DNA of 64,000 nt from Planctomycetota bacterium (GCA_026421205.1 JAPKBM010000006.1:1-64000); one strand, 5' to 3'; shown: positions 1 through 8,988, numbered from the stretch's first letter. The notes: a model not told the origin generated them from the sequence alone. Program-made: numbers and translations.

Positions 1-207
1 CCCAAATTGGTCATAGGCTTGGCGCTTTTGAGCGTCAGATAAAATGGAGTAGGCTTCGGCACCTTCTTTAAAGTGTTCGTCTGCGCCGTCTTCTTTATTC
101 CGATCTGGGTGGTATTTCAGCGCAAGTTTTCGATAGGCTGATTTGACTTCGGCGTCGCTCGCATTACGAGCGACGCCGAGAACCTCGTAGAAATCTCTTT
201 GGCTCAA
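1..207 (-). CDS. dnaJ: DnaJ (Hsp40) co-chaperone, N-terminal J domain; continues beyond the window
   Basis: The reverse strand encodes the start of a J domain: [10 protein letters not shown] near the N-terminus, a basic helix ([13 protein letters not shown]) with the HPD tripeptide at about residues 33-35 that stimulates DnaK ATPase, then the helix III-IV region up to YDQFG at the window edge. The only start after the in-frame groEL1 stop is TTG at 207, three bases downstream of that stop, so dnaJ is probably translated from the groE messenger. The glycine-rich, zinc and substrate-binding domains lie outside the window. A specialised J-domain protein cannot be excluded, but the match at the N-terminus is typical of DnaJ. 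Confidence 0.85.
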   Translation of the reverse strand, partial: MSQRDFYEVLGVARNASDAEVKSAYRKLALKYHPDRNKEDGADEHFKEGAEAYSILSDAQKRQAYDQFG

Positions 208-210
208 GAG

Positions 211-1824
211 TTAGGCAATGGCCCCTTCGGTCAAGGCACCGCCCTTGGATGGAAGATCCGTAACCAAGCTATTCGTCGTTAATAAGAGACCTGCGATGGA
301 GCCTGCATTTTGAAGAGCGGAGCGGACAACTTTTGCAGGATCTAAAATCCCAGCCTTGCCCATGTCCACATATTCACCGCGAAGAGCGTCAAATCCAGCC
401 CAGCCCGTTTGTTCTAAGACCTCCTCGACAATAAGACTTCCGTCGTGGCCCGCATTTTCGGCAATCAAACGCGTGGGAGCACGCAAGGCTTTGGCGACCA
501 AGTCAACGCCTAGCTTTTCATCACCTTCGGCCGCCTCTAAGGCTGCATCCATGGTAGGAAGACAGCGAAGAAGGGCTATGCCTCCACCTGGAACAACGCC
601 TTCTTCCACTGCAGCACGAGTGGCGTGAAGTGCATCTTCCACACGGTGGCGACGTGATTTCATTTCGGCTTCCGTGACGCCGCCCACATGGATGACGGCC
701 ACCCCACCGGAAAGTTTTGCCAAACGTTCGTTAAGCTTTTCTTTGTCGTAATCACTGGTGGAGCGCTCAATTTCTGCCTCAATTTGACGGATACGGTCGC
801 CGATTCCTTCTTTGCCTCCAGCGCCGCCCACCAAAATTGTGCGGTCTTTCTCAACGGTGACTTTCTTCAAGGCACCGAGGTCTTCGAGCTCAAGAGTTTC
901 CAGCGTGTCGCCCGTTTCTTCCATGACGGCTTTTGCGCCCGTAAGCACTGCCAAATCTTGGAGCATCGCTTTGCGACGGTCTCCAAACCCAGGAGCTTTT
1001 ACGGCAACCACTTTCATGATTCCACGAATGCGGTTAACCACTAAAGCTGCAAGTGCTTCGGCTTCCACATCCTCGGCAATGAGTAGCAAAGCTTTTCCAG
1101 TTTGGGCAATTTTCTCAAGCACCGGAAGAAGTTCCATCAAGTTACTGATTTTCTTCTCATGAATCAGCACAACCACGTCTTCGTACTCCGCTGTCATGTT
1201 GTTCGTATCTGTGATGAAGTAGGGGGAGATGTAGCCTTTGTCAAAGGACATGCCGTCTACATAATCAAGGTAGGTGTCTACTCCTTGGGCTTCCTCCACC
1301 GTGATAACTCCTTTGTTTCCAGCTTTTTCTACAGCTTCTGCGAAAAGATCCCCAATGGCCGTATCTTGGTTAGAGGAAATGGTGCCGACCTGAGCAATGT
1401 CTTCTTTACCTTCTACGGCGCGAGACAATTCACTCAAATGAGCAACGGCAGCGGCAACGCCAGCATCAATGCCATTGCGTAACGCGGCTGGACTGGCACC
1501 GGCGGCCATGTACTTCAAGCCATTGCGGACAATGTCGGCAGCCAAAACGGTGGCCGTGGTCGTGCCGTCTCCGGCTTGGTCATTCGTCTTTGAAGCGACC
1601 TCTCTCATGAGCTTGGCACCCATGTTGAGAAATGGATCTTCTAGGTCGATCTCTTTCGCCACGGAAACACCGTCTTTGGTGACCACGGGGCCTCCAAAAG
1701 ACTTTTCCAGAATCACATTGCGCCCTGCTGGACCCAAGGTGACGGTGACTGCTTTTGCCAAGGTTTCAATGCCCTCGTAAAGTTTTTCCCGAGCCTTGTC
1801 ATCAAAAAGAATTTGCTTAGCCAT
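211..1824 (-). CDS. groEL: Chaperonin GroEL, copy 1 (60 kDa)
   Basis: 537 residues, the full length of a group I chaperonin. The ATP site shows TLGPAGRNV at 29-37, TKDG at 49-52 and GDGTTT at 85-90. The C-terminal equatorial segment contains EEGVVPGGG. The tail ends in LTEGAIA and lacks the Gly-Gly-Met repeats typical of the major GroEL. It is the third gene of a leftward operon, 5 nt after groES, and has no obvious Shine-Dalgarno sequence, so translation may be coupled to groES. The second copy upstream is quite divergent, as in other bacteria with specialised chaperonins. Which of the two is the housekeeping form cannot be told from sequence alone. Confidence 0.95.
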   Translation of the reverse strand: MAKQILFDDKAREKLYEGIETLAKAVTVTLGPAGRNVILEKSFGGPVVTKDGVSVAKEIDLEDPFLNMGAKLMREVASKTNDQAGDGTTTATVLAADIVRNGLKYMAAGASPAALRNGIDAGVAAAVAHLSELSRAVEGKEDIAQVGTISSNQDTAIGDLFAEAVEKAGNKGVITVEEAQGVDTYLDYVDGMSFDKGYISPYFITDTNNMTAEYEDVVVLIHEKKISNLMELLPVLEKIAQTGKALLLIAEDVEAEALAALVVNRIRGIMKVVAVKAPGFGDRRKAMLQDLAVLTGAKAVMEETGDTLETLELEDLGALKKVTVEKDRTILVGGAGGKEGIGDRIRQIEAEIERSTSDYDKEKLNERLAKLSGGVAVIHVGGVTEAEMKSRRHRVEDALHATRAAVEEGVVPGGGIALLRCLPTMDAALEAAEGDEKLGVDLVAKALRAPTRLIAENAGHDGSLIVEEVLEQTGWAGFDALRGEYVDMGKAGILDPAKVVRSALQNAGSIAGLLLTTNSLVTDLPSKGGALTEGAIA

Positions 1825-1829
1825 GATAA

Positions 1830-2132
1830 TTAGGAGTTAGCGATTTTTGCGAGGATTTCGTCGGCGCGAAGAATTTTGTACTCCTCACCATTCATTTCAA
1901 CTTTGCTTCCGGCGTACTGAGCGAAGATGACTTCTTCGCCGACGGCAACCGGCATGTCTATGCGTGACCCATCTTTGCTTTGTTGCCCTGGTCCAGCTGC
2001 AACGACAACTCCACGGTTGGGGCGTTCTTGAGCAGAATCAGGAAGGACAATGCCGCTGGCGCTGACTGATTCAGCTTCTACAGGGCGAATGAGGACACGG
2101 TCCTCAATGGGGGTAAATGCGATGTTACTCAT
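1830..2132 (-). CDS. groES: Co-chaperonin GroES (10 kDa)
   Basis: 100 residues, normal for GroES, which caps the GroEL ring during folding. It has the opening [10 protein letters not shown], the mobile loop ([18 protein letters not shown]) and the beta-barrel segment with [12 protein letters not shown]. It starts 2 nt after the groEL2 stop. A strong Shine-Dalgarno sequence (GGAGGAG on the coding strand, 2143-2149) lies inside the end of groEL2, 10 nt before the ATG. It is the only groES in the window, so it may serve both GroEL copies that flank it. Confidence 0.96.
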   Translation of the reverse strand: MSNIAFTPIEDRVLIRPVEAESVSASGIVLPDSAQERPNRGVVVAAGPGQQSKDGSRIDMPVAVGEEVIFAQYAGSKVEMNGEEYKILRADEILAKIANS

Positions 2133-2134
2133 GA

Positions 2135-3754
2135 TTAAAAGTCTCCTCCCATGTTGTCCTGGTTATCTTCTGCATCCGTGGGGGAGTCCACGATGAGGCA
2201 GTCCGTAGTCATTAAGACTGCGGCCACAGAAACCGCATTTTCCAAGGCGGTCCGTGTTACTTTCAATGGGTCGACCACACCCATGGTGTAGAGATCCCCG
2301 TATTCTCCGGTCAATGCGTTGTAGCCGTATTCAAAGGAGTCGTCTTTCAAGATGCGTCGCATGATGAGAGAGCCGTCTTCGCCGGAATTCTCCGCAATCG
2401 TTTTAACGGGAAGCTGAAGGGCGGCAAGCAAGATGTTTTTCCCGATGACTTCCTCTTCCGTGAGGTCCAATCTATCGGTGGCCTGACTCGCCCGTAATAA
2501 AGCGACTCCACCACCGGGCAAAAGACCTTCGGCAATCGCGGCTTGCGTCGCGTGCTTGGCATCCTCGAAGCGATGCTTTCGCTCTTTGACCTCCACTTCC
2601 GTGGCTCCGCCGACGGAAATTTGTGCAATGCCTCCAGCAATCTTTGCCAAACGCTCTTCCATCTTTTCGCGATCATAGTCTGAAGTCGTTTCTTCAATTT
2701 GGCGGCGAATGAATCCGGCGCGCGCGGCGATCTCGTCGGCCTTGCCGTGGCCTTCTACGACGGTCGTATTGGACGAGTCCACAATCATGCGGTTGGCCGA
2801 GCCAAACATGGCTTCGGTGACTTCCGTGAGTTCAATTCCGTCATCTTTCATGAGAGCTTGGGCGCCAGTCACGACGGCAAGGTCTCGGAGTATTTCTTTC
2901 CGGCGATCTCCATAGCCGGGAGCTTTCACGGCGCAGACATCTAGAATGCCACGCATTTTGTTGATGACCAAGGCTGCAAGGGCTTCGCCTTCCACGTCTT
3001 CGGCTATGATTAGCAAAGGCCGTTTTGTTTCTTTGGAGATTTCCAAAGCCGGAAGCAACGATTGCACCGAACTGATTTTATCTTCATGAATTAAAATCAA
3101 GGGCTTCTCCATGATGCATTCCAGCGTTTCCATGTCCGACGCAAAGTTTGGAGAGAGGAATCCACGATCAAACTGCATTCCAGTAACCACTTTCACTTCG
3201 GTATCCAAACTTTTCCCGTCTTCAATGGTGATGACACCGTCGTTGCCTACTTTCTCAAAGGCGTCCGCCAGCATTTGGCCGATGGCCTTGTCGTTATTGG
3301 AAGCAATGGTGGCGACGGCCAAGATGGCGGCGTTGTCATTGACCGGGCGCGCCTTCTCAGAAAGAAAATCCTTGACGGCCAGGGTGGCCTTTTTCATCCC
3401 CCGAATCATGGCCTGTGGATCTCCGCCGACAGCAAGGTGTCGGAGGGCTTCACGGTAGAGACTCCACGCCAGCAAGGTGGCGGTGGTGGTACCGTCTCCA
3501 GCACGGTCGTTGGTTTTTGTTGCCGCTTCCTTGACGATTTGCGCGCCTAAGTTTTCATTGCGGTTTTCCAAATCAATATCACGGGCGACGGTGACACCGT
3601 CCTTGGTGACGGTGGGGCCACCCCATGATTTATCCAAAATGGCACACCGGCCTTTGGGGCCAAGTGTGGAGACGACCGCTTTTGCAAGTTTTTCCACGCC
3701 AGCCAAAATGGCTTCGCGGGCTTCGGTGTCAAAGGTAAGTTCTTTTTGAGCCAT
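2135..3754 (-). CDS. groEL: Chaperonin GroEL, copy 2, first gene of the groE operon
   Basis: 539 residues from ATG at 3754; the frame stays open to 3883, but MAQKELTFDTEAR aligns with the family N-terminus and AAGGAATCAC precedes this ATG as a good ribosome binding site. ATP-binding motifs are TLGPKGRCA at 30-38, TKDG at 50-53 and GDGTTT at 86-91. The C-terminus is acidic and ends in NMGGDF, a trace of the Gly-Met tail. It differs from copy 1 at many positions. No CIRCE-type inverted repeat (the HrcA operator) is visible in the 120 bp between this gene and the divergent gene at 3877. Confidence 0.95.
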   Translation of the reverse strand: MAQKELTFDTEAREAILAGVEKLAKAVVSTLGPKGRCAILDKSWGGPTVTKDGVTVARDIDLENRNENLGAQIVKEAATKTNDRAGDGTTTATLLAWSLYREALRHLAVGGDPQAMIRGMKKATLAVKDFLSEKARPVNDNAAILAVATIASNNDKAIGQMLADAFEKVGNDGVITIEDGKSLDTEVKVVTGMQFDRGFLSPNFASDMETLECIMEKPLILIHEDKISSVQSLLPALEISKETKRPLLIIAEDVEGEALAALVINKMRGILDVCAVKAPGYGDRRKEILRDLAVVTGAQALMKDDGIELTEVTEAMFGSANRMIVDSSNTTVVEGHGKADEIAARAGFIRRQIEETTSDYDREKMEERLAKIAGGIAQISVGGATEVEVKERKHRFEDAKHATQAAIAEGLLPGGGVALLRASQATDRLDLTEEEVIGKNILLAALQLPVKTIAENSGEDGSLIMRRILKDDSFEYGYNALTGEYGDLYTMGVVDPLKVTRTALENAVSVAAVLMTTDCLIVDSPTDAEDNQDNMGGDF

Positions 3755-3876
3755 GTGATTCCTTAAAAGGGGAACCCCACTCCTGCAATTGTGATGCCAA
3801 CCGAAACCGCCGATATCATGCCTCTGGGCCGTCATCTCTGCCGCATCTGGCACGCCGTCCATCGCACCCTGCCGAA

Positions 3877-4935
3877 ATGGCACTCATGCTTTCCCTTCTT
3901 AGCCTCCTTCTCCCCCTTTCGGTCCCTTGCTTGGCGCAAGAGGGCGTATTCCCGGCTCACCCGCTTTCCCCTGGCCCCTGGACTCTGCATCTCACCGACG
4001 GCACCCGTCTTTTTGGAAGTCCGCAGGGAGGGGGCGCGGATGCCCTCCAATTCCAGCCAACTTCCTCAGCCGTCTCTCCGTTTTCCGTGAATCTCCTGAG
4101 TGTTCGCGCACTAACCCGTGGCTTTCCCTTGCTCGGCCCGTCCCCATCTCAAGACAGGGTGCGTCTTCAAACGCCCGACGGCATCGGTGATTTGCACGAG
4201 GGTTGGTTGTTGGGTTGCATGGAAGGTGGACTTTCTTTTGAGGAAAATGGAACTACCCATTTTTTCACTTGGAGCCGGATTCAATCTTTGGAACTTCTGC
4301 CAGAGGAAACACCCACTCAATTGGGGACCGACTGGGTTTTACTTCAGGACGGTTCTTTTTTTCGAGGGAAGCGTCAGCCGCAAAAAAAGGAGGAACCTTG
4401 GACTTTCCAAACGGAAGCGATGGGTGAGGTCATCCTTAATCCAGCCAATCTCTTGCGAGTGCGTCAAGAAAACCCTCTTGAGCAGTCATTGGCTTGGGAA
4501 ATTCCATTGTTACGCAAGGGTCCACGTCGGGAGGCTTTGATTCGTGAACCCCAGCGAATGCGCTCCGTAGAGGGTCGGCCACTGACCGTGGGGGGAGTGG
4601 CGCAGGGTTGGGGTTGGGGAATGTTGGCACCGAGTACGCTGAAGTTTTCGTCTATCGCTGGAACGCTTCACTTCGGACTTGGTTTTGATTCGGAAACCCA
4701 GTCCTACTTGCGGCGTGCACCAGTCACCGCTCAATTATTTTTGGAAGAGGCGTTGCTGTGGGAAAAAATTATTTTTCCAGCACAAGAGGCCACTTGGTAT
4801 TCCGTTCCCTTACTGAAACCAGGGGTCTTGACCCTAACCGTTTCTTCCGATGGCCCTGGGGCTCATGTGGACTGGTTAGATCCTGTAATTTCGCCTTCGT
4901 CGCTCGCTTCGGTGGGCGAGGCTGCTTTACGTTGA
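3877..4935 (+). CDS. Secreted hypothetical protein, possible carbohydrate-binding-like C-terminal domain
   Basis: 352 residues, not recognised as a named family. Residues 1-20 form a signal peptide (hydrophobic LSLLSLLLPLSVPCL, then AQEG). The middle looks like short beta-strand repeats (TLHLTDGTRLFGSP, VLLQDGSFFRGK). The last 120 residues contain GLGFD, an APVTAQLFLEE strand, a tryptophan-rich strand and VSSDGPGAHVDWLDPVI, a pattern reminiscent of NPCBM-like or discoidin-like jelly rolls; that is a tentative reading. ATG codons at 3877 and 3886 are both possible, and neither has a clear Shine-Dalgarno sequence. The 3' end overlaps the convergent diguanylate cyclase gene by 73 bp. Confidence 0.75.
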   Translation: MALMLSLLSLLLPLSVPCLAQEGVFPAHPLSPGPWTLHLTDGTRLFGSPQGGGADALQFQPTSSAVSPFSVNLLSVRALTRGFPLLGPSPSQDRVRLQTPDGIGDLHEGWLLGCMEGGLSFEENGTTHFFTWSRIQSLELLPEETPTQLGTDWVLLQDGSFFRGKRQPQKKEEPWTFQTEAMGEVILNPANLLRVRQENPLEQSLAWEIPLLRKGPRREALIREPQRMRSVEGRPLTVGGVAQGWGWGMLAPSTLKFSSIAGTLHFGLGFDSETQSYLRRAPVTAQLFLEEALLWEKIIFPAQEATWYSVPLLKPGVLTLTVSSDGPGAHVDWLDPVISPSSLASVGEAALR

Positions 4936-5885
4936 GGGTCGTAAAAACAGACTCGGTTTTTACCGCCGACCTTCGCGGCTTTGAGAGCTTCATTGGCTCG
5001 AAGGAAAAGTTGCGTGGGGTCTTGAAGGTTATGGCCTTGATAAACCGCAACCCCTTGGGATAGTTTTAAACTGACGCGGTGCCCCCCTTCTTCCAAAATC
5101 GTTCGGTCGGAGGCAATACGAATTCGTTGGGCCACGGCCATGGCTTCTTCAAGCGTGGTGTTTGGAAGAAGGATGCCGAATTCATCACCGCCAATGCGCG
5201 CTGGAAGGTCAATGCTTCGGAGACTTTGTCGAAGGACTTGGCCAGTCGTGCGAAGCCCTAGGTCCCCAAACTCATAGGAGACTTGGTCGTTCAGGCTTTT
5301 GAAGTCATCGAGGTCAATGAGAATCAAGGAGAGAGGAGCGCCATGGCGGTGCGTGCGTTCAAATTCTTCCGCCAAGCGTTTTCGAAAATGGCGATCGTTG
5401 GCAAGCCCCGTTTTGTGGTCAGTGATCAACTGGCTCTCAAGGGCCGCTGCTCGGGTCCGTGTGGCCTCCATGAGATGGTCCATGCGGAGGAGGTTTTGGA
5501 GCCTCGCTTCGGCCTCGGGGAGGGAATAGGGGGCCGGGAGCCAGTCGGCAAGTGCGTCTCGAGAGCGAAGAAGGCGGCCGATGCCACTGGTGAGGGCTTT
5601 TTCCCAAGGAAGAAGGAGCCAAGGGATGGAACGGGTGGGCGAAAGGAGGGGGAGGAGCGTGTCCCACTCTAGTGTGGAATCGCTCAGAGTGAGCGGGAGG
5701 AGGAGTGCGGCTGTAACCTCTTTACTGTCAAGGACTTCCATACTTCCAGCAAGATCCTTTGATATGCGGACTCTCCACCCTTGATCCTGAAACCAGGATC
5801 GAAGTTCCGTCACGGGCTCGCCGCGGTGGTTTAAAATGGCCAGCGTCCGCGGGTTGTCGGCGCGGCCAGGAAGGTTTGTAAGCAT
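4863..5885 (-). CDS. Diguanylate cyclase (GGDEF domain) with receiver-like N-terminus
   Basis: 340 residues. The C-terminal half is a GGDEF domain that makes cyclic di-GMP from two GTP: DHKTGLANDRHF opens it, DLDDFK at 191-196 carries metal-binding aspartates, and GGDEF at 232-236 is intact. RSID at 223-226, five residues before GGDEF, matches the RxxD product-inhibition site. The N-terminal 120 residues resemble a degenerate response-regulator receiver without a clear phosphoacceptor, so the input signal is unknown. A helical linker (about 125-150) joins the two. A TATTCT hexamer at 5898-5903 lies 12 nt before the ATG, implying a very short leader. Confidence 0.93.
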   Translation of the reverse strand: MLTNLPGRADNPRTLAILNHRGEPVTELRSWFQDQGWRVRISKDLAGSMEVLDSKEVTAALLLPLTLSDSTLEWDTLLPLLSPTRSIPWLLLPWEKALTSGIGRLLRSRDALADWLPAPYSLPEAEARLQNLLRMDHLMEATRTRAAALESQLITDHKTGLANDRHFRKRLAEEFERTHRHGAPLSLILIDLDDFKSLNDQVSYEFGDLGLRTTGQVLRQSLRSIDLPARIGGDEFGILLPNTTLEEAMAVAQRIRIASDRTILEEGGHRVSLKLSQGVAVYQGHNLQDPTQLFLRANEALKAAKVGGKNRVCFYDPQRKAASPTEASDEGEITGSNQST

Positions 5886-5957
5886 GGCTACATCCCAAGA
5901 ATATCACCAACTTTATAGGAAATCCGAAAAAGGAGCGCGGGTTTCTCAACTGGACTG

Positions 5958-5985
5958 TTGACGGGGAGGATTGAGACTCTAAAAT
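5958..5985 (+). promoter_or_regulatory. Sigma-70-type promoter of the rpsB operon
   Basis: TTGACG (5958-5963) and TAAAAT (5980-5985) are separated by 16 bp, the best housekeeping promoter seen in this window. It would start transcription around 5992 and give rpsB a leader of roughly 95 nt. Confidence 0.6.
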
Positions 5986-6059
5986 ATTCGGTTCCGTTCC
6001 TCAGGTTCGCCCTGGAAATGGACAATCCCTCAGATTTCCTGTGGGACACTCAAAACTTA

Positions 6060-6079
6060 ACCCCTGACTGACGCAGGGT
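6060..6079 (+). promoter_or_regulatory. Hairpin that could hide the rpsB ribosome binding site
   Basis: ACCCCTG (6060-6066) can pair with CAGGGT (6074-6079), with one bulged C. The 3' arm contains AGGG (6075-6078), the only Shine-Dalgarno-like sequence before the rpsB ATG at 6086. Ribosomal protein S2 is known to autoregulate its own messenger in other bacteria, so this could be the target, but that link is inference. Confidence 0.4.
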
Positions 6080-6085
6080 AACGCA

Positions 6086-7072
6086 ATGACACAACTTTCT
6101 GTAAAGGCGTTAGTGGATGCCGGTGCACACATCGGTTGCCGAGTCGGTCGCTGGAATCCCAAAATGGCTCCGTTCATTTTGGAATCTCGGAACCGAATCC
6201 ACCTCATCGATCTTAAACAAACTATCCGCGGTATCCTCCGCGCGAAGCACTTCCTGCGTGAAGTCATCGCAACTGGGGACGCAGCGCTTTTTGTAGGCAC
6301 CAAACAACAGGTGCGTGGTGAAGTACGTAACGCACGCGAACGGGTCAAAATGCCCTACGTGTGTGACCGTTGGATTGGCGGAACTTTGACTAACTATGAA
6401 GTCATTGGTTCGCGGATCGCTCACTTGGAAACCTTGGAAAAGCAGGAAGCCGAAGGCTACTTGGCCACCTTGAGCAAAAAAGAAGGTGCACGGTTCAACC
6501 GTGACAAAGCCAAGATGCTCCGCAACCTGGATGGAATCCGGGACATGTTCCGCCTTCCTGGTGTCATGATTGTGGTGGACCCTAAGACAGAGCGCAAAGC
6601 GGTTCGTGAAGCGCATCGCATGGGCATTCCTGTCATTGGCATTGTGGACACAGATTGTGACCCTTCTGGTTGTGACATTGTGATTCCTGCCAATGACGAC
6701 GCTATTCGTTCCGTCTCCTTAATTCTGGGCCACCTATTTTCCGCGGTGGAAGACGGTTTGGCTTTACGCAAGGAACGTGGTATTACCACGCAGATTAAGC
6801 GGGAAGTCAAAGTGGAAGAATTTGCACCGGTCCCCCGCCCTCGCAAGAGGAAAAAGGGAATGTCCGATGGGAAACCACCCATGCCTCAGCCTCGGCCTCG
6901 CGCCGGGAAACGGGTTCCCATGGAAGGCGGCGTAAACCGTCCTGTAGAAATCACACCACATGAAGAGCCAACTCCAGTGCCGGCGGCAGCCGCACCTGAG
7001 GCTCCAGCACCTGAGGCTCCAGCACCTGAGGCTCCAGCACCTGAGGGAACCGCTCCTCCTGAAAAAGCCTAG
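6086..7072 (+). CDS. rpsB: 30S ribosomal protein S2 with long C-terminal extension
   Basis: 328 residues, about 70-90 longer than usual S2. The first 230 residues are the normal fold: LVDAGAHIGCRVGRWNPKMAPFI, then SRNRIHLIDL, a coiled-coil region, and the conserved DTDCDPSGCDIVIPANDDA segment. After about residue 245 a basic stretch (RPRKRKKGM) leads into a Pro/Ala/Glu tail with PEAPA repeats at about 303-320. It is first in rpsB-tsf-pyrH-frr, the common bacterial order. S2 binds the 30S subunit late, near S1, at the mRNA exit; the tail is probably surface exposed and disordered. Confidence 0.96.
   Translation: MTQLSVKALVDAGAHIGCRVGRWNPKMAPFILESRNRIHLIDLKQTIRGILRAKHFLREVIATGDAALFVGTKQQVRGEVRNARERVKMPYVCDRWIGGTLTNYEVIGSRIAHLETLEKQEAEGYLATLSKKEGARFNRDKAKMLRNLDGIRDMFRLPGVMIVVDPKTERKAVREAHRMGIPVIGIVDTDCDPSGCDIVIPANDDAIRSVSLILGHLFSAVEDGLALRKERGITTQIKREVKVEEFAPVPRPRKRKKGMSDGKPPMPQPRPRAGKRVPMEGGVNRPVEITPHEEPTPVPAAAAPEAPAPEAPAPEAPAPEGTAPPEKA
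6992..7045 (+). repeat. 15-bp tandem repeat in the rpsB tail
   Basis: Three perfect copies of GCACCTGAGGCTCCA plus a 9-bp partial copy, in frame, encoding the PEAPA repeats. Exact repetition points to recent slippage or strand-switching expansion; copy number may vary between strains. Confidence 0.9.
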
Positions 7073-7081
7073 TAAATCAAG

Positions 7082-7684
7082 ATGACTACCATTACCGCAA
7101 GTGCCGTTGCCTTGCTTCGCTCCAAGTCTGGAGCAGGCATGATGGAGTGCAAAAAAGCTTTGGTCGAAGCCCAAGGGGATGAAACTCAAGCTTTCGATAT
7201 CCTTCGCAAAAGAGGACTGAAGACCGCAGACAAAAAATCAGATCGTTCTACCGCAGAGGGTCGTGTTTTCTCTTACATCCACCACAATCAGAAAGTGGGC
7301 GTTCTTGTAGAGATTGCCTGTGAAACAGATTTTGTGGCCAGAGGAGATGAGTTTGAAGCTCTTTGCACTGATTTGTGCATGCACATTGCTGCAACGGTTC
7401 CATCTCCGGTTGCTGTCCATGCAGACGACGTGCCGTCGGAATTAGTGGATGAGGAAAAGCGCATCTTGATGGATTCGGATGACATGGCCGGAAAGCCGGA
7501 TGAAATCAAAGAAAAGATGGTTGCTGGCCGCATCTTAAAGTTCATTAAAGAACGCGCCTTGCTTGAGCAAGAGTACGTCAAGGATCCTTCCATGAGTGTG
7601 GAAGATCGTCTAAAGGCATCCATTGCCAAGTTGGGCGAAAACATGAAGGTCAACCGTTTCGCGAAATTCCAACTCGGGGCCTAA
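7082..7684 (+). CDS. tsf: Translation elongation factor Ts
   Basis: 200 residues, the short EF-Ts type seen in many bacteria (the E. coli protein has 283). The N-terminal UBA-like module shows LRSKSGAGMMECKKAL. The core contains the TDFVAR motif (about residue 80) that touches EF-Tu and drives GDP release. The shorter length fits loss of part of the second core half and the coiled coil. It starts 9 nt after rpsB and is followed after 3 nt by pyrH, consistent with one transcript. Confidence 0.95.
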   Translation: MTTITASAVALLRSKSGAGMMECKKALVEAQGDETQAFDILRKRGLKTADKKSDRSTAEGRVFSYIHHNQKVGVLVEIACETDFVARGDEFEALCTDLCMHIAATVPSPVAVHADDVPSELVDEEKRILMDSDDMAGKPDEIKEKMVAGRILKFIKERALLEQEYVKDPSMSVEDRLKASIAKLGENMKVNRFAKFQLGA

Positions 7685-7687
7685 TTT

Positions 7688-8413
7688 ATGGCATCGGCAC
7701 CCTCCGGCGGCAACCAACGCATTCTCCTGAAAATCAGTGGAGAGGGTTTTGCCGCCGAAGGAGGTACCACGTTAGATATTGAGCGTGTTCGCCGTTTGGC
7801 GAAACAACTCAAAGTCTTGACTCGCGAAGGCGTGGAAGTAGCTGCAGTTATCGGGGGTGGAAACATTCTTCGTGGTGCGCAGTCAGAAGATTTAGGCATT
7901 GCGCGCGCCACCGCGGATTACATGGGCATGTTGGCTACCGTCATCAATGGCCTGGCCTTAAGTGATGCCCTAGAGGCCAACGGCGTTCCTTCTCGAGTGA
8001 TGTCCGCTATTGACGTCCACAAAGTTTGTGAACCTTTTATTCGCCGACGGGCTTTGCGTCACCTCGAAAAAGGTCGCGTTGTCATTTTAGTCGGGGGACT
8101 TGGAAGTCCTTACTTCACCACAGATTCGGCTGCGGCGCAACGTGGAGTGGAGTTGGGCTGTGACCTTCTGTTGAAGGCCACCATGGTGGATGGCGTCTAT
8201 GACAAGGATCCGCAGAAGCACGCCGACGCCACCTTGTTCTCGTCATTGACCTTTGACCAAGTGTTGGATCAGCGCTTGCAGGTCATGGATCAAACTGCAT
8301 TCACCCTCTGCCGTGAAAACGCACTCCCCATTGTGGTTTTTAATATGGCGAAAGAAAAGGGTGTGATTCAGGCATGCCATGGCGAGAAAGTAGGTACATT
8401 AATTTCAACATGA
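7688..8413 (+). CDS. pyrH: Uridylate kinase (UMP kinase)
   Basis: 241 residues, typical for the hexameric bacterial UMP kinase of the amino-acid kinase fold, which phosphorylates UMP to UDP in pyrimidine synthesis. Visible are LLKISGEGF near the N-terminus, the glycine-rich VIGGGNILRG, a TADYMGMLAT segment, GGLGSPYFTTDSAAA for nucleotide binding and a VDGVYDKDP loop. The stop overlaps the frr start (ATGA), indicating translational coupling. Confidence 0.96.
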   Translation: MASAPSGGNQRILLKISGEGFAAEGGTTLDIERVRRLAKQLKVLTREGVEVAAVIGGGNILRGAQSEDLGIARATADYMGMLATVINGLALSDALEANGVPSRVMSAIDVHKVCEPFIRRRALRHLEKGRVVILVGGLGSPYFTTDSAAAQRGVELGCDLLLKATMVDGVYDKDPQKHADATLFSSLTFDQVLDQRLQVMDQTAFTLCRENALPIVVFNMAKEKGVIQACHGEKVGTLIST

Positions 8414-8988
8414 GTTCTTCTGTCGCAACATTTCTGGATTCCGCCAAAGACCGCATGGACAAATCGGTCCAGCATTTCATGGATGAGACAAGAGGCATTC
8501 GTACGGGACGGGCTTCCGTCGGCTTGTTGGATAGTGTCCGCGTGGATTATTACGGGCAAAGGTCACCGCTGAATCAAATCGCCAGTGTGACGGCGCCTGA
8601 TGCGCGCACTTTGATTGTGAAGGCCTTTGATCCTTCTTCTAACAAGGAAATCGAAAAGGCGATTACGGCAGCGGGTTTGGGGCTGAATCCAGTGGTGGAC
8701 GGCACCATCGTGCGCATTGCAATTCCCCCTCTTTCCGAGGACCAACGCAAAAAGTTGGCTTCACGAGTGAAGTCCGTCGGGGAAGACGCTAAAGTTGCCC
8801 TCCGAAACGTCCGGAGAGACACCATTAAGGAAATCGAAACGGCGTCCAAGGACAGTAGTCATGAGCCAAAAATCACCGAAGATGACGTGAAATACGGCAA
8901 AGCTACGGTTCAAGATGTTCTGAAAGAATTTGAAAAGAAGGTCGAAGATCTCATTGACGCGAAGTCAAAAGATATCATGACTATTTAG
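8410..8988 (+). CDS. frr: Ribosome recycling factor
   Basis: 192 residues, slightly longer than the usual 185. The start is ATG at 8410, overlapping the pyrH stop as ATGA; the frame stays open to 8374, but that extension is not family-like. Motifs include GIRTGRASVGLLD and VDYYGQRSPLNQIASV, the APDARTLIV strand, IPPLSEDQRK and the long antiparallel helices (KKLASRVKSVGEDAKVALRN) of the tRNA-like L shape. With EF-G it splits post-termination ribosomes. It is the last protein gene of the block before tRNA-Lys. Confidence 0.96.
   Translation: MSSSVATFLDSAKDRMDKSVQHFMDETRGIRTGRASVGLLDSVRVDYYGQRSPLNQIASVTAPDARTLIVKAFDPSSNKEIEKAITAAGLGLNPVVDGTIVRIAIPPLSEDQRKKLASRVKSVGEDAKVALRNVRRDTIKEIETASKDSSHEPKITEDDVKYGKATVQDVLKEFEKKVEDLIDAKSKDIMTI

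Noticed and set aside
688-1780. Long + strand frames opposite groEL1
   Set aside because: Antisense shadows of a highly conserved gene with biased codons; no ribosome binding sites and no family features.
3755-3876. CIRCE (HrcA operator) before groEL2
   Set aside because: Only a single partial half-site (GGCACTC) is present, with no matching GAGTGC half at the right spacing.
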